IMG/VR virus record: IMGVR_UViG_3300044630_000786
Coordinates: 1 to 52,445 of that record
Reading direction: 5' to 3' (one strand)
Length of the DNA stretch: 52,445 nucleotides
Source: a virus
Within the stretch, counting starts at the first letter, position 1. Each line of letters starts with the position of its first letter. The translations under genes were made by a program, and so were the position numbers. Shown piece after piece: positions 30,337-36,404 of this stretch. Under the pieces are notes generated by a model. That model had not been told where the DNA came from and made no database searches. It saw nothing but the letters and a program-made list of their open reading frames with translations.

Positions 30337-30344
30337 ATACTTTA

Positions 30345-30373
30345 ATTTTACCCTTACACCTATTTAATGTCAA
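30345..30373 (-). promoter_or_regulatory. sigma70 promoter TTGACA-N17-TAAAAT
   Basis: -35 TTGACA at 30368-30373, -10 TAAAAT at 30345-30350. Would transcribe tRNA-Leu(TAA) and the HNH gene. Confidence 0.6.
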
Positions 30374-30384
30374 GTAAAATTTAT

Positions 30385-30462
30385 TGGTACCCCTACTCCG
30401 ATTCGAACGGAGAGAACTGCTCCTTTTGAGAGAGCCGACTTTACCAATTTGTCCATAGGGGC
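30385..30462 (-). tRNA. tRNA with CAA anticodon (Leu codon TTG) but short variable loop
   Basis: Anticodon loop CTCAAAA on stem GCTCT/GGAGC. Acceptor GCCCCTA/TAGGGGT, A73, CCA encoded. Variable region is short, unlike every normal Leu tRNA; D stem has one mismatch. Confidence 0.8.
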
Positions 30463-30472
30463 ATCAAACCTT

Positions 30473-30567
30473 TGGTACTCCCGACAGGATTCGAACCTGT
30501 ATCATCCCCTCATCTAGAGGCATCGCCGAGGTATAAGCTCGGAGTTTTACCATTAAACTACAGGAGC
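30473..30567 (-). tRNA. tRNA-Ile(TAT) with long variable arm
   Basis: Anticodon loop CTTATAC on stem CCGAG/CTCGG reads ATA. Acceptor GCTCCTG/CGGGAGT, A73, CCA encoded. About 25 nt separate the anticodon stem from the T stem, with a CCTC/GAGG arm; Ile tRNAs normally have 5. Confidence 0.82.
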
Positions 30568-30570
30568 AAC

Positions 30571-30662
30571 TGGCAGAAGGTATGGGATTCGAACCCATGA
30601 GCCATCTTTCAATGACTGACAGTTTAGCAAACTGCTGATTTAAGCCACTCATCCAACCTTCT
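30571..30662 (-). tRNA. tRNA-Ser(GCT)
   Basis: Anticodon loop TTGCTAA, class II variable arm, acceptor AGAAGGT/ACCTTCT, G73, CCA encoded. Confidence 0.94.
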
Positions 30663-30668
30663 AAACTA

Positions 30669-30743
30669 TGGAGCAGAGTATCGGATTCGAACCGATGACA
30701 TTTTCGTTGGCAACGAAACATTCTACCACTGAATTAACCCTGC
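30669..30743 (-). tRNA. tRNA-Gly(GCC)
   Basis: Anticodon loop TTGCCAA, acceptor GCAGGGT/ACTCTGC, T73, CCA encoded. Confidence 0.93.
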
Positions 30744-30749
30744 ATAATT

Positions 30750-30843
30750 TGGCGGAGAGCAGAGGAGTCGAACCCCATCCGATTTTAGTCAGAACCCAGT
30801 TTTCAAGGCTGGTCGGCGCACCAACGCACCTGCATTACTCTCC
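30750..30843 (-). tRNA. tRNA-Ser(TGA)
   Basis: Anticodon loop CTTGAAA, long variable region, G73, CCA encoded. D arm is enlarged (GGTGCG/TGCGCC). Confidence 0.9.
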
Positions 30844-30849
30844 ATAACT

Positions 30850-30924
30850 TGGCACCCCATGATGGAATCGAACCACCATCCCGACGTTCGTAGCATCGTA
30901 TCCTATCCATTGAACGAATGGGGT
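30850..30924 (-). tRNA. tRNA-Arg(ACG)
   Basis: Anticodon loop CTACGAA; A34 would need TadA deamination to inosine to read CGC/CGA. Acceptor ACCCCAT/ATGGGGT, G73, CCA encoded. Confidence 0.92.
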
Positions 30925-30932
30925 AATATTCT

Positions 30933-31007
30933 TGGTACCTATGGGTGGGAACGATCCACCGACCCTCGCCTTATCAAGACGATGCTCTACCACTGAGCTA
31001 CATAGGT
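30933..31007 (-). tRNA. tRNA-Ile(GAT)
   Basis: Anticodon loop TTGATAA, acceptor ACCTATG/CATAGGT, A73, CCA encoded. T loop ATCGTTC has the same A54/T58 swap as tRNA-Asp. Confidence 0.9.
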
Positions 31008-31009
31008 AT

Positions 31010-31085
31010 TGGTGCAAGCGACAGGAATCGAACCTGTTTCCGAAGCTCTTCAGGCATCTGCTATGACCACATCAGCTACACTTGC
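31010..31085 (-). tRNA. tRNA-Phe(GAA)
   Basis: Anticodon loop CTGAAGA, acceptor GCAAGTG/CGCTTGC, A73, CCA encoded; one T-T mismatch in the anticodon stem. Confidence 0.92.
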
Positions 31086-31094
31086 ATTAACACT

Positions 31095-31168
31095 TGGCAT
31101 CCCGAGAGGGATTTGAACCCCCACTTACAGTTTTGGAGACTGCAGTGCTGCCGTTACACTATCGAGAT
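31095..31168 (-). tRNA. tRNA-Trp(CCA)
   Basis: Anticodon loop CTCCAAA, acceptor ATCTCGA/TCGGGAT, G73, CCA encoded. Confidence 0.93.
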
Positions 31169-31180
31169 ATAAAATTTCTT

Positions 31181-31254
31181 TGGGGTGACTAGTGGGAGTT
31201 GAACCCACACGAAGAGAATCACAATCTCTGATGCTACCATTACATCATAGTCAC
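31181..31254 (-). tRNA. tRNA-His(GTG)
   Basis: Anticodon loop TTGTGAT, acceptor GTGACTA/TAGTCAC, C73, CCA encoded. The base at -1 is T, not the G that normally pairs with C73. Confidence 0.92.
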
Positions 31255-31268
31255 ACCAAAGAAATCTT

Positions 31269-31342
31269 TGGCAGAGGGTACAAGAATCGAACTTGTGCTA
31301 CTTGAGTCAAAGTCAAGTGTGCTACCGCTACACCAACCCCCA
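31269..31342 (-). tRNA. tRNA-Gln(TTG)
   Basis: Anticodon loop CTTTGAC, G73, CCA encoded. 1-72 is T-T, in keeping with the weak first pair of Gln tRNAs. First tRNA of the upstream unit, 16 nt below a boxA-like element. Confidence 0.92.
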
Positions 31343-31357
31343 ACATGTTTAACTATA

Positions 31358-31371
31358 AATTTTTAATGAAC
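31358..31371 (-). promoter_or_regulatory. second boxA-like element GTTCATTAAAAATT
   Basis: Matches the element at 29410-29423 at 13 of 14 positions and has the same position, just ahead of a tRNA unit. Confidence 0.5.
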
Positions 31372-31395
31372 GAATGGGACGATGCCCTAAAACAA

Positions 31396-31427
31396 AAAAC
31401 CCTCTAACTTTTCAGGTAGAGGGTTTT
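31396..31427 (-). terminator. intrinsic terminator at the end of the leader RNA
   Basis: 11-bp stem AAAACCCTCTA/TAGAGGGTTTT with a 10-nt loop, followed on the minus strand by TTTTTTG. Its 5' arm also pairs with an upstream segment (see 31396-31574), so termination may be conditional. Confidence 0.8.
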
Positions 31428-31574
31428 GGTAAATAGACCTTGTAGTCTTACATCTGCTTACCAAAACCCCCAGAATCATTCTCAATCGCATATCCAAATG
31501 TTGGACGTGAGCATGACCAGCCACTTAGTAGTGGGAGATGCTGTTTCGTCAACGATATGGATTGTCTTAACATA
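31396..31574 (-). ncRNA. structured leader RNA with mutually exclusive terminator/antiterminator
   Basis: Starts about 6 nt below the -10 at 31580. A long bulged stem builds up stepwise: CAATC-CATATC with GATATG-C-GATTG, then GTTGACG with CGT-C-CAAC, AGCAT with ATGCT, CCACT with AGTGG. After it, GGGTTTTGGTAA pairs over 12-14 bp with TTACCAAAACCC, whose end is also the 5' arm of the terminator. A 41-codon frame (MLRQSISLTK..) overlaps but has no SD. Leads into the tRNA-Gln unit. Could be a riboswitch, an attenuator or a stable RNA such as T4 RNA C/D. Confidence 0.65.
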
Positions 31575-31579
31575 AAAGA

Positions 31580-31608
31580 ATTATACACCTTTTCTGAATT
31601 ATTGGCAA
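31580..31608 (-). promoter_or_regulatory. sigma70 promoter TTGCCA-N17-TATAAT
   Basis: -35 TTGCCA at 31603-31608, -10 TATAAT at 31580-31585, 17-nt spacer. Drives the structured leader and the upstream tRNA unit. Confidence 0.78.
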
Positions 31609-31630
31609 GCAATTTTCTTGCTTACCTTTT

Positions 31631-31638
31631 TATTTATA
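31631..31638 (-). promoter_or_regulatory. T4-type late promoter TATAAATA
   Basis: Exact consensus between the desaturase stop and the sigma70 promoter; would let the tRNA locus be transcribed late too. Confidence 0.5.
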
Positions 31639-31649
31639 ACAAAAATTCA

Positions 31650-32408
31650 TCACTTTCGTAGTTCTGCTAAATTATTTTTCTCAAGCCACTCAATCACAGT
31701 AGCAGTGGGATCTGACCCACACACTGTAAACCTATAAGCACCTGGAAAACTGTGATGGTAACTATGATAGTTCTCACCAAAATTTAGCCAACTCATCTTA
31801 GGTAAGTCCACTATTTTACCTCGACTTTCGCCATAATGGCAAACTGCATTTGCAACACCGAAGGCATGAAAAGCGAACACACCAGCAACACCAATCACGA
31901 ATAAACCAATTATACCACAAACCAAATAAAATGTCAACCAGATTGCAAGAGTTAACCAAAGATAATTCTTGTGGAAGAACTGCAATTCTTTGTTAACGAT
32001 AATATCTCGACACCCAGCGATGTCAATCTTCTTCTCGTCAAGCTGCCACAGATGACAGTAGCTTCTTAGGAAACCAATCTGCCATGGACTATGAGGATCT
32101 CCCTCTTGGTCCAAGTTCTTGTGATGCATTCTATGCACTATCGCCCAACCAAGTGGAGTGCCAATCAAACTGAATAGAGAAAAGAACAACAACCCTTTCC
32201 TTAGCCAAGCATGTTTGATTGTGAAAGTTCTATGCGCAATAGATCGATGTAGGAAACCTGTGACAGCAAACCCACCAAGCATGATAATAGGGATAGCAAA
32301 CAAGATTGCGATCCATTCACCACTCATTATCATCATAATCACAAAGATATGACAAAGAATGCTGAGTGTCGTTCTTGCTACTAACATTGCTTCACTTCGA
32401 TATTGCAT
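31650..32408 (-). CDS. fatty acid desaturase (acyl-CoA delta-9 type)
   Basis: 252 aa with four to five hydrophobic segments and the three His boxes: HRSIAH (54-59), HRMHH (92-96) and ENYHSYHH near the C-terminus. These bind the di-iron centre that inserts a double bond into acyl chains in the membrane. The start is either ATG 32408 or ATG 32387; the second gives a shorter overlap with the dCMP deaminase gene. Late promoter TATAAATA at 32464-32471. Could change membrane fluidity of the infected cell. Confidence 0.85.
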   Translation of the reverse strand: MQYRSEAMLVARTTLSILCHIFVIMMIMSGEWIAILFAIPIIMLGGFAVTGFLHRSIAHRTFTIKHAWLRKGLLFFSLFSLIGTPLGWAIVHRMHHKNLDQEGDPHSPWQIGFLRSYCHLWQLDEKKIDIAGCRDIIVNKELQFFHKNYLWLTLAIWLTFYLVCGIIGLFVIGVAGVFAFHAFGVANAVCHYGESRGKIVDLPKMSWLNFGENYHSYHHSFPGAYRFTVCGSDPTATVIEWLEKNNLAELRK

Positions 32409-32836
32409 TTTTCTAAAAACTCCAATCCATCATTGTCACGATAAGTGTTGCGGTAATAGAAGGTATTTATACCAGCACCATAAATGATTTTAGCGCATTG
32501 TATGCAAGGTGCGTGAGTACAAAACATGGTAGCACCAGCTGCTCGTTCACCATCACGTGCAAGTTTCGAAATAGCATTTGCTTCAGCATGAATAACCTCG
32601 TCTTTCGTTTTCAACTCTTTAGTAAAATGTTCATAGTTATATCTTGGATCACTTGGATTGACATTAACTATATGTTCGCATTCATTTGACCATCCAGCTG
32701 GCATACCATTGTAGCCAATAGAGATGATACGGTTGTCTTTCACCACTACTGCACCAACTTTTAGACGGATCGCAGAACTCAATTCAGCAAACCTCTCAGC
32801 TGTGTCCATGAAGGCACTAATCCATTTCTGTTTCAT
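32381..32836 (-). CDS. dCMP deaminase
   Basis: 151 aa. Zinc site HAEANAI and CTHAPCIQCAK; substrate region GYNGMPAGW. Converts dCMP to dUMP for dTTP synthesis, as T4 gene cd does. Overlaps the desaturase by 28 nt and the upstream exported protein by 4 nt. Confidence 0.9.
   Translation of the reverse strand: MKQKWISAFMDTAERFAELSSAIRLKVGAVVVKDNRIISIGYNGMPAGWSNECEHIVNVNPSDPRYNYEHFTKELKTKDEVIHAEANAISKLARDGERAAGATMFCTHAPCIQCAKIIYGAGINTFYYRNTYRDNDGLEFLEKCNIEVKQC
32464..32471 (-). promoter_or_regulatory. T4-type late promoter TATAAATA
   Basis: Exact consensus inside the 3' part of the dCMP deaminase gene, 56 nt above the desaturase start. Confidence 0.5.
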
Positions 32837-33834
32837 CGCAAGTATACCTGTACGCTTTCAAGTTGTTTAACCAAATCATTACTCACAGCAAACTTAACTG
32901 GTAGTGAATGTTTCTCGTTTTCAAAAATTACAAGGGCAGGTTGGTTGTATGTAGTTTTGAAGTTTGGTAGAAACCTGTTACTTCTATACTCACCAGCATT
33001 CACAAACTGATACATCCTTGTGTCCTCTAGATACTGTTCGTGTAAGAAAACATCTTGACCACGAACCTTACCAATAACCACGATCTTTGGATTCCTTGGC
33101 ATAGTCATGTCAACATCGAGATTAAAACAATCTACGCTTGAACGAATATACATTCCAAAGCAAACCATCATGTTGTCTTGCAACTGTATTGGATCAGGTT
33201 TTGTTGCTTCCCAACCAATCGCACCTAAAATTGGACTCACACCAAACAGATAAGTTGACAACCCACCAGCAAGACTTTCTCTAGTATTAGAAGTAGTCTT
33301 ACCCTTCTCGTTAATAGTAGAAGTAAACAACTTCATATCAGACAACCACTTCTGTTGCCAACTGAGTTCTATGTTTGTTGAAATTATCGTTTCTTCTCTT
33401 CCGATTTTAGTTTGTGGGTTTGCTATGTTAGCATGGATTGCTTTACCCACATCATCCAATCTTTGAACGACACGTTCACGTTTTTCATATTCCTCAAAGC
33501 CAATATTAAATGGGGTAGTAGTTCGCTTCTGAGTATTATTCTTAGGAACAACATCAGCAACAATCGTTACCTCATAACCCATTGCGGTAGATCTATGTTC
33601 AATAATACTGTAAGATTTAATCACACCACCATTGTACTGGTCAATCTTTTCCTCAACTCTACCATTTCTGGCATTAGATTCAGCAATGATGAAGGTGCTT
33701 GCTCCCTTTTCTAGCGCAGATGTTTTTGCGTTCTCGAGGGCAGCATGGTAATTCGCACCATACCCTGTTACCTTAACTTCACCAGCAAAAACTGATGAGC
33801 AAACAAACAGTAAAGCAAGCAAACTCTTTTTCAT
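32833..33834 (-). CDS. exported protein with signal peptide (333 aa)
   Basis: ATG 33834 (MKKSLLALLFVCSSVFAGEV) gives a typical signal peptide with cleavage after FAG/VFA. The region after it (VTGYGANYHAALENAKTSAL) resembles envelope proteins with LPP20-type domains. Two Cys (MVCFG, VDCFN) could form a disulfide. Follows a lipoprotein gene; together they may act in the periplasm. Function unknown. Confidence 0.65.
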   Translation of the reverse strand: MKKSLLALLFVCSSVFAGEVKVTGYGANYHAALENAKTSALEKGASTFIIAESNARNGRVEEKIDQYNGGVIKSYSIIEHRSTAMGYEVTIVADVVPKNNTQKRTTTPFNIGFEEYEKRERVVQRLDDVGKAIHANIANPQTKIGREETIISTNIELSWQQKWLSDMKLFTSTINEKGKTTSNTRESLAGGLSTYLFGVSPILGAIGWEATKPDPIQLQDNMMVCFGMYIRSSVDCFNLDVDMTMPRNPKIVVIGKVRGQDVFLHEQYLEDTRMYQFVNAGEYRSNRFLPNFKTTYNQPALVIFENEKHSLPVKFAVSNDLVKQLESVQVYLR

Positions 33835-33835
33835 A

Positions 33836-34510
33836 TCAGAACCCATTCATCTGCGTTCTGATAGAAGCAGCAGCATTCATACTTTTCTTGGAGACCATAA
33901 CAGTAACCGCAACCATGTTGTTTTCACGTGTAACTTCACGTTTAGCAACATACGCACCCTTCAGGATAAACTGAGAGTTGTCGCGGATGGTTTCAGTAAC
34001 TGACTGCGCAATCTTACTTGCACGTTGACGATCTTCTTCACTGTACATACCACCTGTTGTATCACCATCGCTACCGAAGAGAGAATTACTATCTTCTTTC
34101 TTACTATCACGACGACGGTCTTCAGTGTTTTTGTTTGTTACCATATCACGCATGGCTGTCTTAGTTACATTTTCAGCAACCTTGCCAGACTTCACATCAT
34201 TGGTAAGAAACTCTACCAAGTTACGTTTGGCTCGCATAGTAGCAAGCATGAACGCATCCTCACGACCTTGCGGATGATTAAAGTTGACTGGTGCAGTACC
34301 TGTCGTTTTAATCACCAACCAGTCACCAGCTTCAGAAAACTGAAGTTGAACAGTTCCAGTTGCTTCAAGAAACTCTGCTTCTGCTTTCTTAATATCAGGT
34401 GTTTGCTCCAATTTATTTTCTACTTTTGTAGGGGATGGAGGTGAACCCTTTGTTGCACAGCCAACTGTAAACACAGCGACTAGTGCCATTGCTAATGCAC
34501 TTTTCTTCAT
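33836..34510 (-). CDS. lipoprotein with LPP20-like domain (224 aa)
   Basis: ATG 34510 (MKKSALAMALVAVFTVGCAT) has a lipobox ending at Cys18. Middle region FMLATMRAKRNLVEFLTND resembles LPP20-type domains; the C-terminal part (VAKREVTRENNMVAVTVMVS) is alpha/beta. A Ser/Asp-rich linker lies between. Probably sits on the inner leaflet of an envelope membrane. Unusual in phages. Confidence 0.65.
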   Translation of the reverse strand: MKKSALAMALVAVFTVGCATKGSPPSPTKVENKLEQTPDIKKAEAEFLEATGTVQLQFSEAGDWLVIKTTGTAPVNFNHPQGREDAFMLATMRAKRNLVEFLTNDVKSGKVAENVTKTAMRDMVTNKNTEDRRRDSKKEDSNSLFGSDGDTTGGMYSEEDRQRASKIAQSVTETIRDNSQFILKGAYVAKREVTRENNMVAVTVMVSKKSMNAAASIRTQMNGF

Positions 34511-34521
34511 AGTAAATTTCC

Positions 34522-34653
34522 TCATTTAGATTTAACCCATTCACCTGCTTTTTTAAGGTCATCTCCTGCGCCAGCGAGAGTCCCCCCAACAGTACCACAA
34601 CCTGTCACAGCAACGCAAATAGCCAGTATAAGTATCACAAATACAAACTTCAT
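34522..34653 (-). CDS. entericidin-like small lipoprotein (43 aa)
   Basis: Starts MKFVFVILILAICVAVTGCG: a lipobox, then GTVGGTLAGAGDDLKKAGEW, the pattern of bacterial entericidins (EcnA/B). Those lipoproteins have been linked to lysis or toxin-antidote behaviour. The start overlaps the stop of the gene before it. SD AAAGGAAA. Confidence 0.65.
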   Translation of the reverse strand: MKFVFVILILAICVAVTGCGTVGGTLAGAGDDLKKAGEWVKSK

Positions 34654-34781
34654 TTCACATTTTCCTTTATTACAATTTTAGCCTGTTCAGCCTTACCATC
34701 AACATAAGATGCAAAGTTGCTTACACCAACTGTTGCGACAACGAATCCCAAGATAAAACCTACAACGACATTACCCATCAT
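34650..34781 (-). CDS. small membrane protein (43 aa)
   Basis: MMGNVVVGFILGFVVATVGV is a single hydrophobic helix, followed by a polar tail (SYVDGKAEQAKIVIKEN). SD GGAG. ATG overlaps the upstream stop; stop overlaps the entericidin-like ATG, so three genes are coupled. Confidence 0.65.
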   Translation of the reverse strand: MMGNVVVGFILGFVVATVGVSNFASYVDGKAEQAKIVIKENVK

Positions 34782-35017
34782 CGTTTCTCCATGATTTTCG
34801 ACAGAGCATCGTTTGCTTCACTCAAATCTGTCAGTTCTGTTGCTTGGTCAACTAATTCTAACTTTGCCATTTCAAGCAACTCAAAGGCATAGTCAATATC
34901 GTCTGGCTCTACTGTATTGAACCAATCAACGATAACTTCAGTAGATGCGGTAAGCAAAAACTCAAGATTGTCGAGGTCTCGCTCACTCATATCGCTGTTG
35001 CGGAAACGATTCATCAT
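34778..35017 (-). CDS. small acidic protein (79 aa)
   Basis: ATG 35017 (MMNRFRNSDMSERDLDNLEF) just after the upstream stop. Strongly acidic helical protein (VEPDDIDYAFELLEMAKLEL). Similar proteins occur in aquatic T4-like phages. Function unknown. Confidence 0.6.
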   Translation of the reverse strand: MMNRFRNSDMSERDLDNLEFLLTASTEVIVDWFNTVEPDDIDYAFELLEMAKLELVDQATELTDLSEANDALSKIMEKR

Positions 35018-35021
35018 TATA

Positions 35022-35249
35022 TTAACCCCAATCTTTCTTGTCGCCATACTGCTCGTTATAGTCATACCCAGCATGGTATGCTTCAAGTTCTGCTTCAGTC
35101 GCAGCAGCGATGCGAGGACCTGAATCTCCACCTACGCCACCACGATGTGGGTTGCGAGGACGATCGTAGTAAGAATCAGCCGAACCACGATCAAAGAATG
35201 AGCCATGCTCAGAATCATAGGTTTTACCGTTGTATTCACCGTAACGCAT
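35022..35249 (-). CDS. conserved T4-like phage protein, MRYGEYNGKTYDS family
   Basis: 75 aa: MRYGEYNGKTYDSEHGSFFD, RGSADSYYDRPRNPH, and an acidic tail AYHAGYDYNEQYGDKKDWG. This small Tyr/Gly-rich protein recurs in aquatic phages; function unknown. Confidence 0.75.
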   Translation of the reverse strand: MRYGEYNGKTYDSEHGSFFDRGSADSYYDRPRNPHRGGVGGDSGPRIAAATEAELEAYHAGYDYNEQYGDKKDWG

Positions 35250-35488
35250 TATTCGTCTCCGTAGTAACCATAATCTTCATCGGTACCAAACCCTGCGGAA
35301 GCAAGTGCCTCAGCATCATACGTGCTGTCGTCTGGCTCGTCCATATCATAGTTACCTTCCTCAAATTCGGAGATAACTTTAACAACATCGGTAAGTGATG
35401 CGCCAGTGATTCTAGCGATAGATTTTGGCTCAAGACCCTCTTCATAGAGTTCTAGGATTTGAGTCTGCAATTCAGAAAAGTATCCCAT
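35249..35488 (-). CDS. small HTH-like acidic protein (79 aa)
   Basis: MGYFSELQTQILELYEEGLE then PKSIARITGASLTDVVKVI, a possible helix-turn-helix, and a Tyr/Asp-rich tail. TAATG-type overlap with the gene after it. Might be a small regulator; conserved among T4-like phages. Confidence 0.65.
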   Translation of the reverse strand: MGYFSELQTQILELYEEGLEPKSIARITGASLTDVVKVISEFEEGNYDMDEPDDSTYDAEALASAGFGTDEDYGYYGDE

Positions 35489-35500
35489 GAAAATCTCCTA

Positions 35501-35671
35501 TTACTTAAACTCAGAACGATTCATAGCATTCACACCTGAGAACATAAGTCCCAGACCGATAACTGCGCCAGCCAGCTGGTAGTAAAAGTCTTCAGCAGGA
35601 CCAACATCCATGCCACCGACAGCACCAAACACCAACAAAAAGCCAATAACCATACGGATAGAACCCTTCAT
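35501..35671 (-). CDS. small two-helix membrane protein (56 aa)
   Basis: ATG 35671 (MKGSIRMVIGFLLVFGAVGG) is used because the frame further upstream overlaps the promoter. Two hydrophobic segments separated by a short acidic loop. First gene after the promoter at 35701-35729. Confidence 0.65.
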   Translation of the reverse strand: MKGSIRMVIGFLLVFGAVGGMDVGPAEDFYYQLAGAVIGLGLMFSGVNAMNRSEFK

Positions 35672-35700
35672 TTTGTTTCCTTTTTCAATCATCATAAGAC

Positions 35701-35729
35701 TATTATACAGGAATATTGAATTAATGTAA
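35701..35729 (-). promoter_or_regulatory. sigma70 promoter TTTACA-N17-TATAAT
   Basis: -35 TTTACA at 35724-35729, -10 TATAAT at 35701-35706, 17-nt spacer; one mismatch from full consensus. Confidence 0.85.
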
Positions 35730-35742
35730 AGCACTAAATTAC

Positions 35743-35768
35743 AAAACCCTACGGTCAGTAGGGTTATT
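35743..35768 (-). terminator. CCCTAC-type hairpin terminator
   Basis: AACCCTAC...GTAGGGTT stem (outer limits approximate), with Ts on both strands (TTTTG on minus, ATTTTT on plus). Ends the operon of the 114-aa gene just before the promoter. Confidence 0.7.
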
Positions 35769-35820
35769 TTTGGGCTTTTGGAGGGGTTTTTGGAGAGTTT
35801 TGGGGAGTTTTGGAGAGGGT

Positions 35821-36165
35821 TTAATCAGGGTCTACAAACCCTATCTGAAGGTGAATTTTGGGGTCTCCATACTGTCCTCCAACCCCAGCTGTAGTAGGGT
35901 GCATCATCTGGCGAACATGGTCTAGGTTGCAAAGAGCTTCCCAAATAGCCACCTTGTGATTGTAACTTCTAACGACGTTGCAAATATCATCAATGGTTGT
36001 TGTAATCACAAGGGTTTCGCCATCAGTGAGTCCTGGGAAAAAGATGTTCAGTTTCCTATCACGTTTGATGGTGTAAAGTTCCGCACCTTCCCTTAGAGCA
36101 TTGAGTCCATCTGCAGGTTCTTTGTATTCTGGCGCTGGTTTAAATTTATAAACATTGTCACTCAT
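35821..36165 (-). CDS. hypothetical protein (114 aa)
   Basis: MSDNVYKFKPAPEYKEPADG start, a predicted alpha/beta protein ending IHLQIGFVDPD. Overlaps the upstream gene by 4 nt. Last gene before the terminator. Not recognised. Confidence 0.6.
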   Translation of the reverse strand: MSDNVYKFKPAPEYKEPADGLNALREGAELYTIKRDRKLNIFFPGLTDGETLVITTTIDDICNVVRSYNHKVAIWEALCNLDHVRQMMHPTTAGVGGQYGDPKIHLQIGFVDPD

Positions 36166-36404
36166 TTACTTACCTTGATTGTCACATCATTCATAGTCTT
36201 GTCAAAGGTATAGTCTGATTCAAACTTACCGTCTGTTGAGATCCACTTGTCATCTTTCCAAAGAAACTCAGCAGCAGTCAAATGACCACTCGCAAAATCA
36301 CGATGAAGGACTACCATCTTTTCTTTTTCAGTATAAGTGCGTACCTCAGCTGGTGATGGAACACCCGAATCAATGTTAACAATAGTTGCGATTCTTTTAT
36401 CCAT
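36162..36404 (-). CDS. hypothetical protein (80 aa)
   Basis: Beta-rich small protein (MDKRIATIVNIDSGVPSPAE). Overlaps both neighbours (4 and 8 nt). Not recognised. Confidence 0.55.
   Translation of the reverse strand: MDKRIATIVNIDSGVPSPAEVRTYTEKEKMVVLHRDFASGHLTAAEFLWKDDKWISTDGKFESDYTFDKTMNDVTIKVSK

Noticed and set aside
26670-31172. Several 60-118 codon open frames on both strands across the tRNA region (for example 27413-27621, 28641-28997, 30464-30721)
   Set aside because: They run through clear tRNA genes or their complements and have no SD or recognisable protein; they are by-products of the RNA genes.
31480-31574. 41-codon frame (MLRQSISLTK..) in the leader RNA
   Set aside because: No SD and the region is better explained by four nested helices; a leader peptide cannot be fully excluded.
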